Shown: in pieces, positions 43,149-51,792 of the stretch
Layout: each line of letters starts with the position of its first letter
How positions within the stretch are numbered: position 1 is the first letter of the stretch
DNA from: a bacterium
Lineage (GTDB): Bacteria; Zixibacteria; MSB-5A5; CAIYYT01
DNA length: 64,000 nucleotides
NCBI GenBank assembly: GCA_016708315.1
Contig: JADJGC010000007.1
Coordinates: forward strand, 1-64,000
Reading direction: 5' to 3'
Notes under the pieces: model-generated
What the model saw: only the letters and a program-made list of their open reading frames with translations
Databases searched by the model: none
What the model was told of the DNA's origin: nothing
Translations under genes and position numbers: made by a program

Positions 43149-44014
43149 TCTCGCAATATCTTCTGACAATTGTCTCAACGACTGAACATGAAGTCGGCCA
43201 AGTCGCCGATACTTTGGCGCATGCCGCAGGTGCTGCACATGGCGGCGCTCATGAAGAGTCACACGAACTTCCGAATATCCTCCACATGGCGTACAAGGCC
43301 TTCGGAGACGCCTTCTCTGGTGTATATCACTGGGAAAACATCATCTTCGCTTTTGTGGCTTTGACTTTCTTGTGCGTGGTTTCGACCTCTGTCGCCCGTA
43401 AGCGCAAGATGATCCCGGGACGTCTGCAGAGCCTGGTCGAATTGGTAGTGGAAGGACTCTACAACTTCTTCCATAGCATGTTGGGCGATCACGCTCGCCG
43501 CTACACACCGTTCCTGGGAACGCTCTTCGTTTACATTCTCACAATGAACTGGATGGGAATGTTCCCGTTCTTGAAAGCTCCCAGCTCGGCGGCTACGATC
43601 ACAGTCTCTTTGGCATTGATTGTATTCGTCTATTCGCAAGCTGTCGGCTTCAAACACCTCGGTGTCGGTGGCTGGTTCTTCCACTTGATGGGCTCGCCCC
43701 GCGACGTTATCGGCTGGTGTCTGGTGCCGTTGAACTTGCCGATTCACGTGATCGGCGAATTCGCCAAGCCGCTTTCATTGTCTTTACGTCTCTTTGGAAA
43801 TATCACCGGAGAAGACATTCTGATCGCCGCCTTTACCGGCGTCGGTATCATGATGCTCTCCTTTATGCACTCGCCCGTTGGTGTGCCGCTTCAGTTGCCG
43901 TTTTATTTCCTCGGCCTGCTGATGTCCACCATTCAGGCGCTGGTATTCACTTCGTTGTCGGCAATTTATATCGCTATGATGTTGCCGCACGAGGAACACG
44001 CTGAAAGTCATTAA
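43145..44014 (+). CDS. atpB: ATP synthase Fo subunit a
   Basis: Subunit a forms the ion half-channels. The 289-residue protein has five or six spans and keeps the essential Arg in SLSLRLFGNITGED, along with PLNLPIHVIGEFAKPLS and VFTSLSAIYIAMMLPHEEH. The N-terminus (residues 10-42) is an unusual His/Ala/Glu-rich leader (LAHAAGAAHGGAHEESHEL) of the kind seen in Bacteroidetes/FCB AtpB. The TTG start at 43145 overlaps the atpI stop, so it is translationally coupled. Ribosome site GGAGGG lies just upstream. Confidence 0.93.
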   Translation: MISQYLLTIVSTTEHEVGQVADTLAHAAGAAHGGAHEESHELPNILHMAYKAFGDAFSGVYHWENIIFAFVALTFLCVVSTSVARKRKMIPGRLQSLVELVVEGLYNFFHSMLGDHARRYTPFLGTLFVYILTMNWMGMFPFLKAPSSAATITVSLALIVFVYSQAVGFKHLGVGGWFFHLMGSPRDVIGWCLVPLNLPIHVIGEFAKPLSLSLRLFGNITGEDILIAAFTGVGIMMLSFMHSPVGVPLQLPFYFLGLLMSTIQALVFTSLSAIYIAMMLPHEEHAESH

Positions 44015-44043
44015 TTTTTAATAACTGTTAGTCAGGAGGTCAC

Positions 44044-44277
44044 ATGGATTTCAGATTTGCATTAGCTCTGGCGCTGCCGCTCGCTATCGGGTTGGCCGCT
44101 ATCGGTTCGGGCATGGGCCTGGGTCGTGCGGTTGGACAGGCGATGGAAGCCATCGGTCGTCAGCCGGAAGCTGCGGGCAAGATTCAGACCGCGATGATCA
44201 TCGGCGCTGCGTTCATCGAAGCGTTGACCATCTACGCATTGGTCGCATTCTTCCTGCTCCAGGGCAAGATTGCTTAA
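44044..44277 (+). CDS. atpE: ATP synthase Fo subunit c
   Basis: The 77-residue c-ring hairpin has an N-terminal span (LALALPLAIGLAAIGSGMGLG), the polar loop IGRQPEAAGK and a second span with the ion-binding Glu in GAAFIEALTIYALV. The residue after Glu is Ala and the first helix has Ser-Gly where Na+-type rings carry Gln, so proton coupling is favoured. RBS AGGAGG precedes ATG 44044. Confidence 0.95.
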   Translation: MDFRFALALALPLAIGLAAIGSGMGLGRAVGQAMEAIGRQPEAAGKIQTAMIIGAAFIEALTIYALVAFFLLQGKIA

Positions 44278-44293
44278 TCCGAAAGATTCAGGT

Positions 44294-44316
44294 GGGCGAA
44301 GTTAGTCGCTTCGCCC
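44294..44316 (+). promoter_or_regulatory. Intercistronic hairpin atpE-atpF
   Basis: Stem GGGCGAAG/CTTCGCCC (44294-44301 with 44309-44316), 7-nt loop, no T-run. It lies just after the c-subunit gene, where a stem that slows decay or partly terminates would help raise c-subunit levels. Confidence 0.6.
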
Positions 44317-44352
44317 GCTGTATCGATTAACAGTTGAATGAGGTAAGGACCT

Positions 44353-44862
44353 TTGTTAGATCAAATATTAGGCGCTCTCAAAATTGAAATCCCCCAGCTG
44401 ATAACGCATATCATCGGCTTTATCATCGCGCTGTGGATTCTCAAAAAGTTCGCTTGGAAGCCGCTGCTCGGCCTGCTCGACGAACGTCGCGAGCGCATCA
44501 AGAACAGCTTCGATGAAATCGATGCTAAGAATGCCGAAGCCGAATCGCTGAATCAGCAATATCAAGCTAAACTGCGCGATATTGACACTGAAGCCCGCAA
44601 ACGCTTGACAGAAGCGGTCCAAGAAGGCGAGAAAATCGCGGCCAAGATCAAGGACGATGCGCGCGTCGAAGCCAAAGATATCATGGCTCGCACCAAGTCC
44701 GAACTCGAGCAGGATTTCGCCAAGGCGCGCATCCAACTCAAGGAAGACGTAGTCAACCTGACGATTGACGCCACCGAGAAGATCATCCGCGAACGTCTCG
44801 ATACGCAGAAGCACCGCGAGATGATCGGTCGCTTCATCGAAGACGTTGAGAAAGTAAAGTAA
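44353..44862 (+). CDS. atpF: ATP synthase Fo subunit b
   Basis: The 169-residue peripheral-stalk subunit has one N-terminal span (LITHIIGFIIALWILKKF) followed by a long charged coiled coil (ERRERIKNSFDEIDAKNAEA onward) that ends near 165. The membrane-cytoplasm boundary WKPLLGLLDERRERI is typical. The start is TTG 44353, following GGTAAGGA. Only one b gene is seen, so the stalk is probably a homodimer. Confidence 0.93.
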   Translation: MLDQILGALKIEIPQLITHIIGFIIALWILKKFAWKPLLGLLDERRERIKNSFDEIDAKNAEAESLNQQYQAKLRDIDTEARKRLTEAVQEGEKIAAKIKDDARVEAKDIMARTKSELEQDFAKARIQLKEDVVNLTIDATEKIIRERLDTQKHREMIGRFIEDVEKVK

Positions 44863-44874
44863 GGGAAGCGCGCT

Positions 44875-45423
44875 TTGGACAAACAGATCATTGCCCGGCG
44901 TTATGCGCACGGCCTGTTCGAGTACACGGAAGAGAACAAGTCTTCCGACACTGTTCAAGTTGATTTCGAGAGTCTGGCCGATATTCTCAAGGCCGACGAC
45001 TCATTGATTCAGTTTCTTGCCGCGCCGCAATTGCTCGATTCCGATAAACACGCTGTCGTCGACAAAGTGTTTCAGGGCAAGGTTCATGAGAACCTCTACA
45101 GCCTGATTCATCTTCTCGTCGCGAAACACCGCACCGATTTCATGGTCGAAATTGCCGACGAGTATGAAGCGCTCTACAATGAAAGTCGCGCCATCGTTGG
45201 CACTAGGTTGATCACGGCTGTCCCGTTGACACCGGAAGAGGTCAACGCCATCCGTGCCAAACTCAATAAGCTCACTGGCCGCCAAATTGACCTCGAACCA
45301 GAAGTCGATGAAAAAATTATTGCCGGTGTAATCGCTATCGTCGGCGACAAAATCATTGATCGTTCCGTACGCCACGAACTGGAAGTCCTGCGCGAGCAGT
45401 TGATGGAGTTGAAGGTAAACTAA
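44875..45423 (+). CDS. atpH: ATP synthase F1 subunit delta
   Basis: The 182-residue delta subunit links the peripheral stalk to alpha3beta3. It shows ARRYAHGLFEYTEE at the N-terminus, the central FLAAPQLLDSDKHAVVDKVF and the C-terminal motif IVGDKIIDRSVRHELEVLRE. Length is normal. The start codon is TTG 44875 with AAGGGA upstream. The third TTG/GTG start in this operon may tune subunit ratios. Confidence 0.93.
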   Translation: MDKQIIARRYAHGLFEYTEENKSSDTVQVDFESLADILKADDSLIQFLAAPQLLDSDKHAVVDKVFQGKVHENLYSLIHLLVAKHRTDFMVEIADEYEALYNESRAIVGTRLITAVPLTPEEVNAIRAKLNKLTGRQIDLEPEVDEKIIAGVIAIVGDKIIDRSVRHELEVLREQLMELKVN

Positions 45424-45427
45424 TTAT

Positions 45428-45447
45428 AGACCGTAGCGGCGCGGTCT
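45428..45447 (+). promoter_or_regulatory. Weak intercistronic hairpin atpH-atpA
   Basis: Arms AGACCG/CGGTCT (45428-45433 with 45442-45447) with an 8-nt loop in a 78-bp gap. The stem is short; a processing or stability role is possible. Confidence 0.35.
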
Positions 45448-45501
45448 GCGCGCCCAACTGAACATGAGAATAATGATTACAAATAGAGGAGTCCAGTTCA
45501 C

Positions 45502-47010
45502 ATGGCTCTGAAACCAGAAGAAGTAAGTTCGATAATTAAACAGCAGATCGCCGGTTACCAGACCAAGCTCGAGATGGAGTCGGTCGGTACGGTTCTGCAG
45601 GTCGGCGATGGTATCGCGCGTGTCTGGGGTCTTCGTGACGTCCAGATGTCCGAACTCGTGACCTTCCCCGGTGACGTCACTGGCGTCGTGCTCAACCTTG
45701 AAGCCGACAACGTCGGCGTAGCGTTGATGGGCGACGATCGCAAAATCAACGAAGGCGACACCGTCCGCCGCACGGGCCGTATTGCATCGGTCCCTGTGGG
45801 CGAGGCTATGGTAGGTCGCGTGGTCAGCCCGCTGGGCGAGCCGCTCGATGCCAAGGGTCCGATTGCGACCAAGGAATTTCGCAACGTCGAATCACCCGCG
45901 CCAAACGTCGTACAGCGCCAGCCAGTGAAAGAGCCGTTGCAGACGGGCCTCAAGGCCATCGACTCGATGATCCCGATTGGCCGCGGCCAGCGCGAATTGA
46001 TCATCGGCGACCGTCAAACTGGCAAAACCGCTATCGCCATCGACACGATTATCAATCAGAAGAACACTGACGTAATTTGCATCTATGTCGCCATCGGCCA
46101 GAAAGCTTCCACGATCGCCCAAACAGTTGGCATCTTGGAAGAAAACGGCGCCATGGGATATACTATCGTCGTTGCTGCCTCAGCGAATACACCAGCTCCG
46201 CTGCAATTCTTGGCACCGTATGCAGGTGTCGCAATGGGCGAATACTTCATGCTCAAAGGCAAGCACGTCCTTTGCGTTTACGATGATCTTTCCAAACACG
46301 CGCAAGCGTATCGCCAATTGTCGCTGCTGCTTCGTCGTCCGCCGGGACGTGAGGCCTACCCGGGCGACGTGTTCTACTTGCATTCGCGCCTATTGGAGCG
46401 TGCTGCCAAATTGTCTGATGAGCTCGGTGGCGGTTCATTGACCGCACTTCCGGTCATCGAAACTCAGGCTGGCGACGTGTCCGCTTACATTCCGACAAAC
46501 GTAATTTCGATTACCGACGGCCAGATCTTCCTTGAAGGCGATCTGTTCTACTCAGGTACGCGTCCCGCCATCAACGTCGGTATCTCGGTATCGCGCGTCG
46601 GCGGTAATGCACAGACCAAGGCTATGAAGAAAGTCGCCGGCAGATTGCGTCTCGATTTGGCGCAATATCGCTCGCTTGCCGCGTTTGCTCAGTTCGGTTC
46701 CGACCTCGACGAAGCCACTCAGGCGCAGTTGACGCGCGGTTCTCGTACGGCAGAAATTCTCAAACAGGGTCAGTACATTCCGATGCCGCTCGAGAAACAG
46801 GTAGCCATCATCTGGGCCGCAGTAAATGGATACCTCGATTCAGTACCGCTTGAACGCGTTAAGGCATTTGAAGACGGATATTACCCGTTCATCGAGAAGA
46901 ATTATCCCGACATCTTTCATGTCATTCGCGATTCAAAAACTCTCGATGATGCGACAGAAGCAAAACTGAAAGAAGCAGTCGCCAAATACAAAGCGGAGTT
47001 CATGAAGTAA
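45502..47010 (+). CDS. atpA: ATP synthase F1 subunit alpha
   Basis: The 502-residue non-catalytic subunit carries GDRQTGKTAIAIDTIINQ (P-loop), the GVALMGDDRKINEGDTV barrel and the alpha-type arginine finger region FYSGTRPAINVGISVSRVGG (in adjoining parts with AQTKAMKK). ATG 45502 has AGGAG upstream. Length and motifs are standard. Confidence 0.97.
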   Translation: MALKPEEVSSIIKQQIAGYQTKLEMESVGTVLQVGDGIARVWGLRDVQMSELVTFPGDVTGVVLNLEADNVGVALMGDDRKINEGDTVRRTGRIASVPVGEAMVGRVVSPLGEPLDAKGPIATKEFRNVESPAPNVVQRQPVKEPLQTGLKAIDSMIPIGRGQRELIIGDRQTGKTAIAIDTIINQKNTDVICIYVAIGQKASTIAQTVGILEENGAMGYTIVVAASANTPAPLQFLAPYAGVAMGEYFMLKGKHVLCVYDDLSKHAQAYRQLSLLLRRPPGREAYPGDVFYLHSRLLERAAKLSDELGGGSLTALPVIETQAGDVSAYIPTNVISITDGQIFLEGDLFYSGTRPAINVGISVSRVGGNAQTKAMKKVAGRLRLDLAQYRSLAAFAQFGSDLDEATQAQLTRGSRTAEILKQGQYIPMPLEKQVAIIWAAVNGYLDSVPLERVKAFEDGYYPFIEKNYPDIFHVIRDSKTLDDATEAKLKEAVAKYKAEFMK

Positions 47011-47013
47011 ACC

Positions 47014-47871
47014 ATGGCAACACTTCGCGACATCCGTAAACGAATTCGCGCCGTCAAAAGCACGACGCAAATCACCAAAGCAATGGAAATGGTCGCGGCC
47101 GCTCGCTTGCGCCGTGCCCAGCAAATGGTCGAACAGTCGCGCCCTTATTCCGAGAAGATGCGCTTGATCTTGGAGCAAATCTCGGCAGCCGCCGGTTCGA
47201 TTGACCATCCGTTCTTTGAACAGCGCGAAGTCAAGCGCAAGATGCTGGTGGTGTTTACATCTGACCGCGGTCTTTGCGGTTCGTTCAATTCGAACATCAT
47301 TCGACCTGCCACCAAGTGGATGAGGGAGAACGAGCAGTTCCAGCCGCAGTTGGTATTGGTTGGTAAGAAGGGCGAAGATTTCTTCCGCCGTCAGAAATGG
47401 CCGATTGCCAAGGTCTATAAGAACATGCAGGGCCGCATGAATCTTGATGTTGTTCGCGACCTGACTCATTTCTTGATCGAGTCGTTCGTCTCCGGCAATG
47501 TCGACCAGGTTCAGCTTATCTATACGAAGTTCTTGTCGACGACTTCCTATCGCGTCGGCGTCCACGGCTTCTTGCCGATTGCACCGCCAAAGGCAGATAA
47601 CAAGTCGCAGAAACACTATATCTTTGAGCCCGATCCCGAACACATCTTCGAATCGTTGATGCCTTCTTATGCGTTGACTATCGCGCAGATGGCGCTGGCA
47701 GACACATTCGCCTCCGAACACGGAGCACGTATGATCGCAATGGGACAGGCAACCCGCAATGCTAACGAAATGATCGACGCCCTTACCTTGCAGTACAACA
47801 AAGCCCGTCAAGCGACGATTACCAAGGAACTCCTCGAAGTCGTCACCGGTGCCGAGGCGTTGAGGGGTTAA
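47014..47871 (+). CDS. atpG: ATP synthase F1 subunit gamma
   Basis: The 285-residue central-shaft subunit has the conserved N-terminal helix ATLRDIRKRIRAVKSTTQI then TKAMEMVAAARLRRAQ, and the C-terminal helix ARMIAMGQATRNANEMIDAL and QYNKARQATITKELLEV. A central Rossmann domain includes VFTSDRGLCGSFNSNI. It starts three bases after the atpA stop. A long minus-strand frame opposite it is a shadow. Confidence 0.96.
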   Translation: MATLRDIRKRIRAVKSTTQITKAMEMVAAARLRRAQQMVEQSRPYSEKMRLILEQISAAAGSIDHPFFEQREVKRKMLVVFTSDRGLCGSFNSNIIRPATKWMRENEQFQPQLVLVGKKGEDFFRRQKWPIAKVYKNMQGRMNLDVVRDLTHFLIESFVSGNVDQVQLIYTKFLSTTSYRVGVHGFLPIAPPKADNKSQKHYIFEPDPEHIFESLMPSYALTIAQMALADTFASEHGARMIAMGQATRNANEMIDALTLQYNKARQATITKELLEVVTGAEALRG

Positions 47872-47917
47872 TCAGTGATGATGAATATTTTTGATAATTC
47901 CAAATACAGGAGCTGTA

Positions 47918-49333
47918 ATGGCTGATAACTGGGGAAAGATCGTTCAGGTAATCGGTCCGACCGTCGACTGCGAGTTCGAATCGGATAAATTGCCGAACCT
48001 TCTCAATGCACTCAAGATTGAAGACCCCGCCAAGGGAATCGACCTAACCATCGAAGTAGCATTGCACATAGGTGACAACATCGTGCGCTGCGTCTCGCTC
48101 GGATCGACCGACGGTCTCGTGCGCGGAATGAAAGTTGGTGACACCGGTGGTCCGATTACGGTGCCGGTCGGTGAAAGATCGCTCGGCCGTCTCTTCAACC
48201 TGCTCGGCGAACCGCTTGACAAGATCGGCCCGCTTCCTGCCGACACCAAGCGCTATCCGATTCATCGTTCCGCACCGCCGCTCTCAGAACAAGAGACGAA
48301 GTACACGCTGTTCGAAACTGGAATCAAGGTCATCGACCTGCTGGAACCTTACGCCAAGGGTGGAAAGGTCGGTCTTTTCGGCGGCGCCGGCGTAGGCAAA
48401 ACCGTTATCATTCAGGAGTTGATTCGTAATATCGCGACCGAACATGGCGGTTACTCAGTCTTCTGCGGTGTTGGTGAACGTACCCGTGAAGGCAACGATC
48501 TCTGGCTTGAAATGAAAGAGTCCGGTGTATTGGCAAAGACCGCTCTTGTCTTTGGCCAAATGAACGAGCCCCCAGGCTCGCGTCTGCGCGTCGCACTATC
48601 CGGCCTGACAATGGCCGAATACTTCCGCGAAGAAGAACATCAGGACGTGCTGCTGTTTATTGACAACATTTTCCGTTTCGTGCAGGCAGGCTCCGAAGTA
48701 TCCGCTCTGTTGGGACGCATGCCGTCCGCAGTAGGATACCAGCCAACCCTGACATCCGAAATGAGCGCCTTGCAGGAACGCATTACGTCCACCAAGTCCG
48801 GCTCAATCACCTCGGTGCAGGCCATTTACGTACCCGCAGACGACTTGACCGATCCTGCCCCGGCAACAACCTTCTCACATCTGGACGCCACAACCGTGTT
48901 GTCTCGTCAGATTTCCGAGTTGGGAATTTACCCGGCAGTCGATCCGCTCGACTCGACCTCGCGTATTCTCGATCCGAACGTTGTCGGACACGAACACTAC
49001 AACGTCGCCCGCGGTGTGCAGAACATTTTGCAGAGATACAAAGATTTGCAGGATATCATTGCAATTCTGGGAATTGACGAACTTTCGGAAGATCAGAAAA
49101 TCATCGTCTCACGTGCACGCAAGATTCAACGCTTCCTGTCACAGCCGTTCTTTGTTGCTGAACAATTCACCGGCCGTCAGGGTCGCTACGTTAAGCTCAA
49201 AGACACGATTGCTTCATTCCGTGAACTCATCGACGGCAATTGCGATGATATGCCGGAGCAGGCGTTGTATATGGTCGGCAGTCTCGATGAAGCTCGCGAG
49301 CAGGCGAAGAAGATGCGTGAAGGAAAAGCATAA
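47918..49333 (+). CDS. atpD: ATP synthase F1 subunit beta
   Basis: The 471-residue catalytic subunit has GGAGVGKTVIIQELI (P-loop), GERTREGNDLWLEM with the catalytic Glu, the DELSEDQK hinge and the signature PAPATTFSHLDATTVLSR. ATG 47918 follows CAGGAG; an in-frame upstream ATG adds nine residues unlike the family. The stop overlaps the atpC start by one base. Confidence 0.97.
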   Translation: MADNWGKIVQVIGPTVDCEFESDKLPNLLNALKIEDPAKGIDLTIEVALHIGDNIVRCVSLGSTDGLVRGMKVGDTGGPITVPVGERSLGRLFNLLGEPLDKIGPLPADTKRYPIHRSAPPLSEQETKYTLFETGIKVIDLLEPYAKGGKVGLFGGAGVGKTVIIQELIRNIATEHGGYSVFCGVGERTREGNDLWLEMKESGVLAKTALVFGQMNEPPGSRLRVALSGLTMAEYFREEEHQDVLLFIDNIFRFVQAGSEVSALLGRMPSAVGYQPTLTSEMSALQERITSTKSGSITSVQAIYVPADDLTDPAPATTFSHLDATTVLSRQISELGIYPAVDPLDSTSRILDPNVVGHEHYNVARGVQNILQRYKDLQDIIAILGIDELSEDQKIIVSRARKIQRFLSQPFFVAEQFTGRQGRYVKLKDTIASFRELIDGNCDDMPEQALYMVGSLDEAREQAKKMREGKA

Positions 49334-49737
49334 TGTCGTTCAAGCTGTCGATTGTGTCACCCGAACGCATTCTTTTTGAAGACGAAGTCGTATCGCTGGT
49401 GGTGCCGGGTGGCGAAGGCTATCTCGGCATCCTTTCCAATCACGCTCCCTTAATCTCGACGCTCAAAGTCGGCGAGATCAAGTTCCGCGACAAGAACAAC
49501 AAGGAACTCTGGATGGCAACCTCCGGCGGATTTATCGAGGTCTCGAACAACAAGGCTACCATCCTTGCCGATACCGCCGAATTCGTCCACGAGATCGACC
49601 ACGGCCGTGCCATGAAGGAATTGGAGCGCGCCGAGGGTCTTCTCAATATGGACTTGTCGTCAACCGACCGCGAAGTTGCCAAGCACTCACGCGAAAAGGC
49701 GAAAAATCGCCTCGACTGCATCAAGAAGCACAAATAA
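49333..49737 (+). CDS. atpC: ATP synthase F1 subunit epsilon
   Basis: The 134-residue protein has the N-terminal beta-sandwich (KLSIVSPERILFEDEVVSLV, then GEGYLGILSNHAPLISTL) and a C-terminal two-helix hairpin (ELERAEGLLNMDLSSTDREV), which regulates ATP hydrolysis. It ends the operon. ATG 49333 shares a base with the atpD stop. Confidence 0.94.
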   Translation: MSFKLSIVSPERILFEDEVVSLVVPGGEGYLGILSNHAPLISTLKVGEIKFRDKNNKELWMATSGGFIEVSNNKATILADTAEFVHEIDHGRAMKELERAEGLLNMDLSSTDREVAKHSREKAKNRLDCIKKHK

Positions 49738-49756
49738 GGGCGCATTTCTCGCGCCC
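49738..49756 (+). terminator. Hairpin at the end of the atp operon
   Basis: Stem GGGCGC/GCGCCC (49738-49743 with 49751-49756), directly after the atpC stop, without a clean T-run. The following 220 bp before the cyclophilin gene shows no gene, only a weak TATATT box at 49923-49928. Confidence 0.6.
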
Positions 49757-49974
49757 GAATGAATTTCCCATCGGCTGCATTTGTTCGCCAATCATGTTTT
49801 ACCCTCCCGTATTTATCGGTTCGTACAAAACAATTTCGGCGTATAAGAATGGTAGCCGATGCTATTTGTATCGGGCTGCGACGCTATTCGTTTTACCGTT
49901 TTGGTTGCAGTAAAAGAATTGATATATTGAATTACTAACAACTTAACCTTCACTCAACTGAAGAGAGGATCAAA

Positions 49975-50616
49975 ATGAAGTTTACCCTGAAAGTGATGAT
50001 TGTGCTTATGGCGATGTTCATGACCGTCAATGCCGAAGATGCCAAGACGAAGAAACCGATCGTTGTCCTTGAAACATCTGAAGGCATTATCGAGCTTGAA
50101 CTCTACCCGCAAGTTGCTCCACAGCATGTCGCCAATTTCCTTGAACTTGCCAATAAAGGCTTCTACAACGGCGTGATTTTCCATCGCGTAATGTCTGGAT
50201 TCATGATTCAGGGCGGCGATCCGACCGGCACTGGTATGGGTGATTCAGGCAAGAAACTTAATGCGGAATTCAATGATTCGCTTCATCATGCCGGCACCCT
50301 TTCGATGGCACGCTCGCCACAGGGTCCGAATACGGCTTCGTGTCAGTTTTTCATCTGCCTTGAGGACGCGCATTTTCTTGATCACAAATACACGGTGTTC
50401 GGCAACACGATCAAGGGATTTGACGTCGTTCAAAAGATCGGAAAAACCCAAACATCCGGCAGTAATGACAGAATCAGAAGTGACGCCGCTTGGAAAGCTG
50501 AGTTGTTGAAGAAAAAGACCGAAGGCGCCGATGTCTATCTTGATCCCCAAGGCACTCCAGCTCCCGATCGTCCGTTGAAGACGGTCAAGATTATCAAGGC
50601 CTACGAAAAGAAGTGA
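49975..50616 (+). CDS. Periplasmic peptidyl-prolyl isomerase, cyclophilin type
   Basis: The 213-residue product has a signal peptide (MKFTLKVMIVLMAMFMTVNA) and a cyclophilin domain. The core is FHRVMSGFMIQGGDPTGTGMG, in two adjoining parts, and SMARSPQGPNTASCQFFICL. The catalytic Arg of FHRV and the QFFI Phe/Gln are kept; the usual Trp is replaced. It should speed proline isomerisation of exported proteins. RBS GAGAGGA precedes ATG 49975. dxr begins inside its last codons. Confidence 0.9.
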   Translation: MKFTLKVMIVLMAMFMTVNAEDAKTKKPIVVLETSEGIIELELYPQVAPQHVANFLELANKGFYNGVIFHRVMSGFMIQGGDPTGTGMGDSGKKLNAEFNDSLHHAGTLSMARSPQGPNTASCQFFICLEDAHFLDHKYTVFGNTIKGFDVVQKIGKTQTSGSNDRIRSDAAWKAELLKKKTEGADVYLDPQGTPAPDRPLKTVKIIKAYEKK

Positions 50617-51785
50617 GACGAATAGCCGTCTTCGGCTCGACCGGATCTATCGGTGCGAGTCTCCTTGATATTGTCCGAAACAATCGGCAGCACTACCAGA
50701 TAGTGCTGCTCTCCAGCAATCAGAATCACAAACTCCTGTTCGAACAAACGCAGGAGTTTGCTGTTGAAAACGTCCACCTGTTCGATGAATCTGCGGCTTC
50801 CGTAGCGAACTCGACACTTCCTACCGGAATCCATTTACATTCTGGGCATTCCAGTGTTTCGAAACTGATCGATAACTTGCACTGCGACATTGTAGTCAAC
50901 GCCATTGTCGGCGCAGCCGGTCTCGAAGTCTCATACTATACTCTCAATCGCGGACTCAACCTCGCTCTCGCAAATAAAGAGTCAATGATCGCCGGTGGAG
51001 AATTGCTTAACGAAACCGCCGCTCGTAAGGGTGCTACAATCCTCCCGATCGACTCCGAACACTCGGCACTGTTCCAGTGCCTGCAATCCGGAAAACACTC
51101 CGAGGTCGAAAAGCTCCTACTTACGGCATCCGGTGGTCCATTTCGCCAGCGTCCCTTTGACACCTTCGAAGACATCACTGTAGCTGAGGCGCTCCGTCAT
51201 CCCAAGTGGTCTATGGGCAGCAAAATTACCATCGACTCAGCGACCATGATGAACAAGGGCCTCGAAGTTATCGAGGCGCATTACTTATTCAACATCGATG
51301 TCGACTCCATCGAAATCGTCATCCACCCTCAATCAATTGTCCATTCAATGGTGCAGTTCCATGACGGTTCCGTTATTGCCCAGCTTTCGCCTCCTGATAT
51401 GCGGCTGCCTATCGCTTATGCCTTGGAATACCCAAGTCGTCTCTTGACCAACCTTCCGCGACTCGATATCTCCGCTCCTTTCAGTCTTGATTTCGCACCA
51501 CCAGACATTCGCCGATTTCCGTCGATATCGTTGGCATACAACGCCTTGCGCGACGGTGGGTTCGCACCGCTGACTCTCAATGCCGCCAACGAAATTGCAG
51601 TCGCAGCTTTTCTTGCGGAAGAGATTAAATTTACCGAAATTCCGGCGATTGTAGAACAGGCGCTCGGAATGCCGATTTCAGGATCGCCAATGAATCTTGG
51701 CGACTTGTTGGAAGCCGATCTCAAGGTCCGCAAAGCAACCGAAGCGCTCATTAGTGGCGGAACTTTAGCAAGAACAAGGCGTTAA
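50613..51785 (+). CDS. dxr: 1-deoxy-D-xylulose 5-phosphate reductoisomerase
   Basis: Dxr makes MEP from DXP, the first committed step of non-mevalonate isoprenoid synthesis. The 390-residue protein opens RRIAVFGSTGSIGASLLDIV (NADPH site) and has LPIDSEHSALFQCLQ (metal-binding Asp/Glu), SGGPFRQRP, HPKWSMGSKITIDSATMMNK and the distal GLEVIEAHYLF. The GTG start at 50613 overlaps the cyclophilin stop (GTGA). rseP follows after 7 bp, the usual dxr-rseP pairing. Confidence 0.96.
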   Translation: MRRIAVFGSTGSIGASLLDIVRNNRQHYQIVLLSSNQNHKLLFEQTQEFAVENVHLFDESAASVANSTLPTGIHLHSGHSSVSKLIDNLHCDIVVNAIVGAAGLEVSYYTLNRGLNLALANKESMIAGGELLNETAARKGATILPIDSEHSALFQCLQSGKHSEVEKLLLTASGGPFRQRPFDTFEDITVAEALRHPKWSMGSKITIDSATMMNKGLEVIEAHYLFNIDVDSIEIVIHPQSIVHSMVQFHDGSVIAQLSPPDMRLPIAYALEYPSRLLTNLPRLDISAPFSLDFAPPDIRRFPSISLAYNALRDGGFAPLTLNAANEIAVAAFLAEEIKFTEIPAIVEQALGMPISGSPMNLGDLLEADLKVRKATEALISGGTLARTRR

Positions 51786-51792
51786 TAAAACC

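Noticed and set aside
46933..47811. 292-codon minus-strand frame opposite atpG
   Set aside because: Overlaps atpG entirely; product has no known features.
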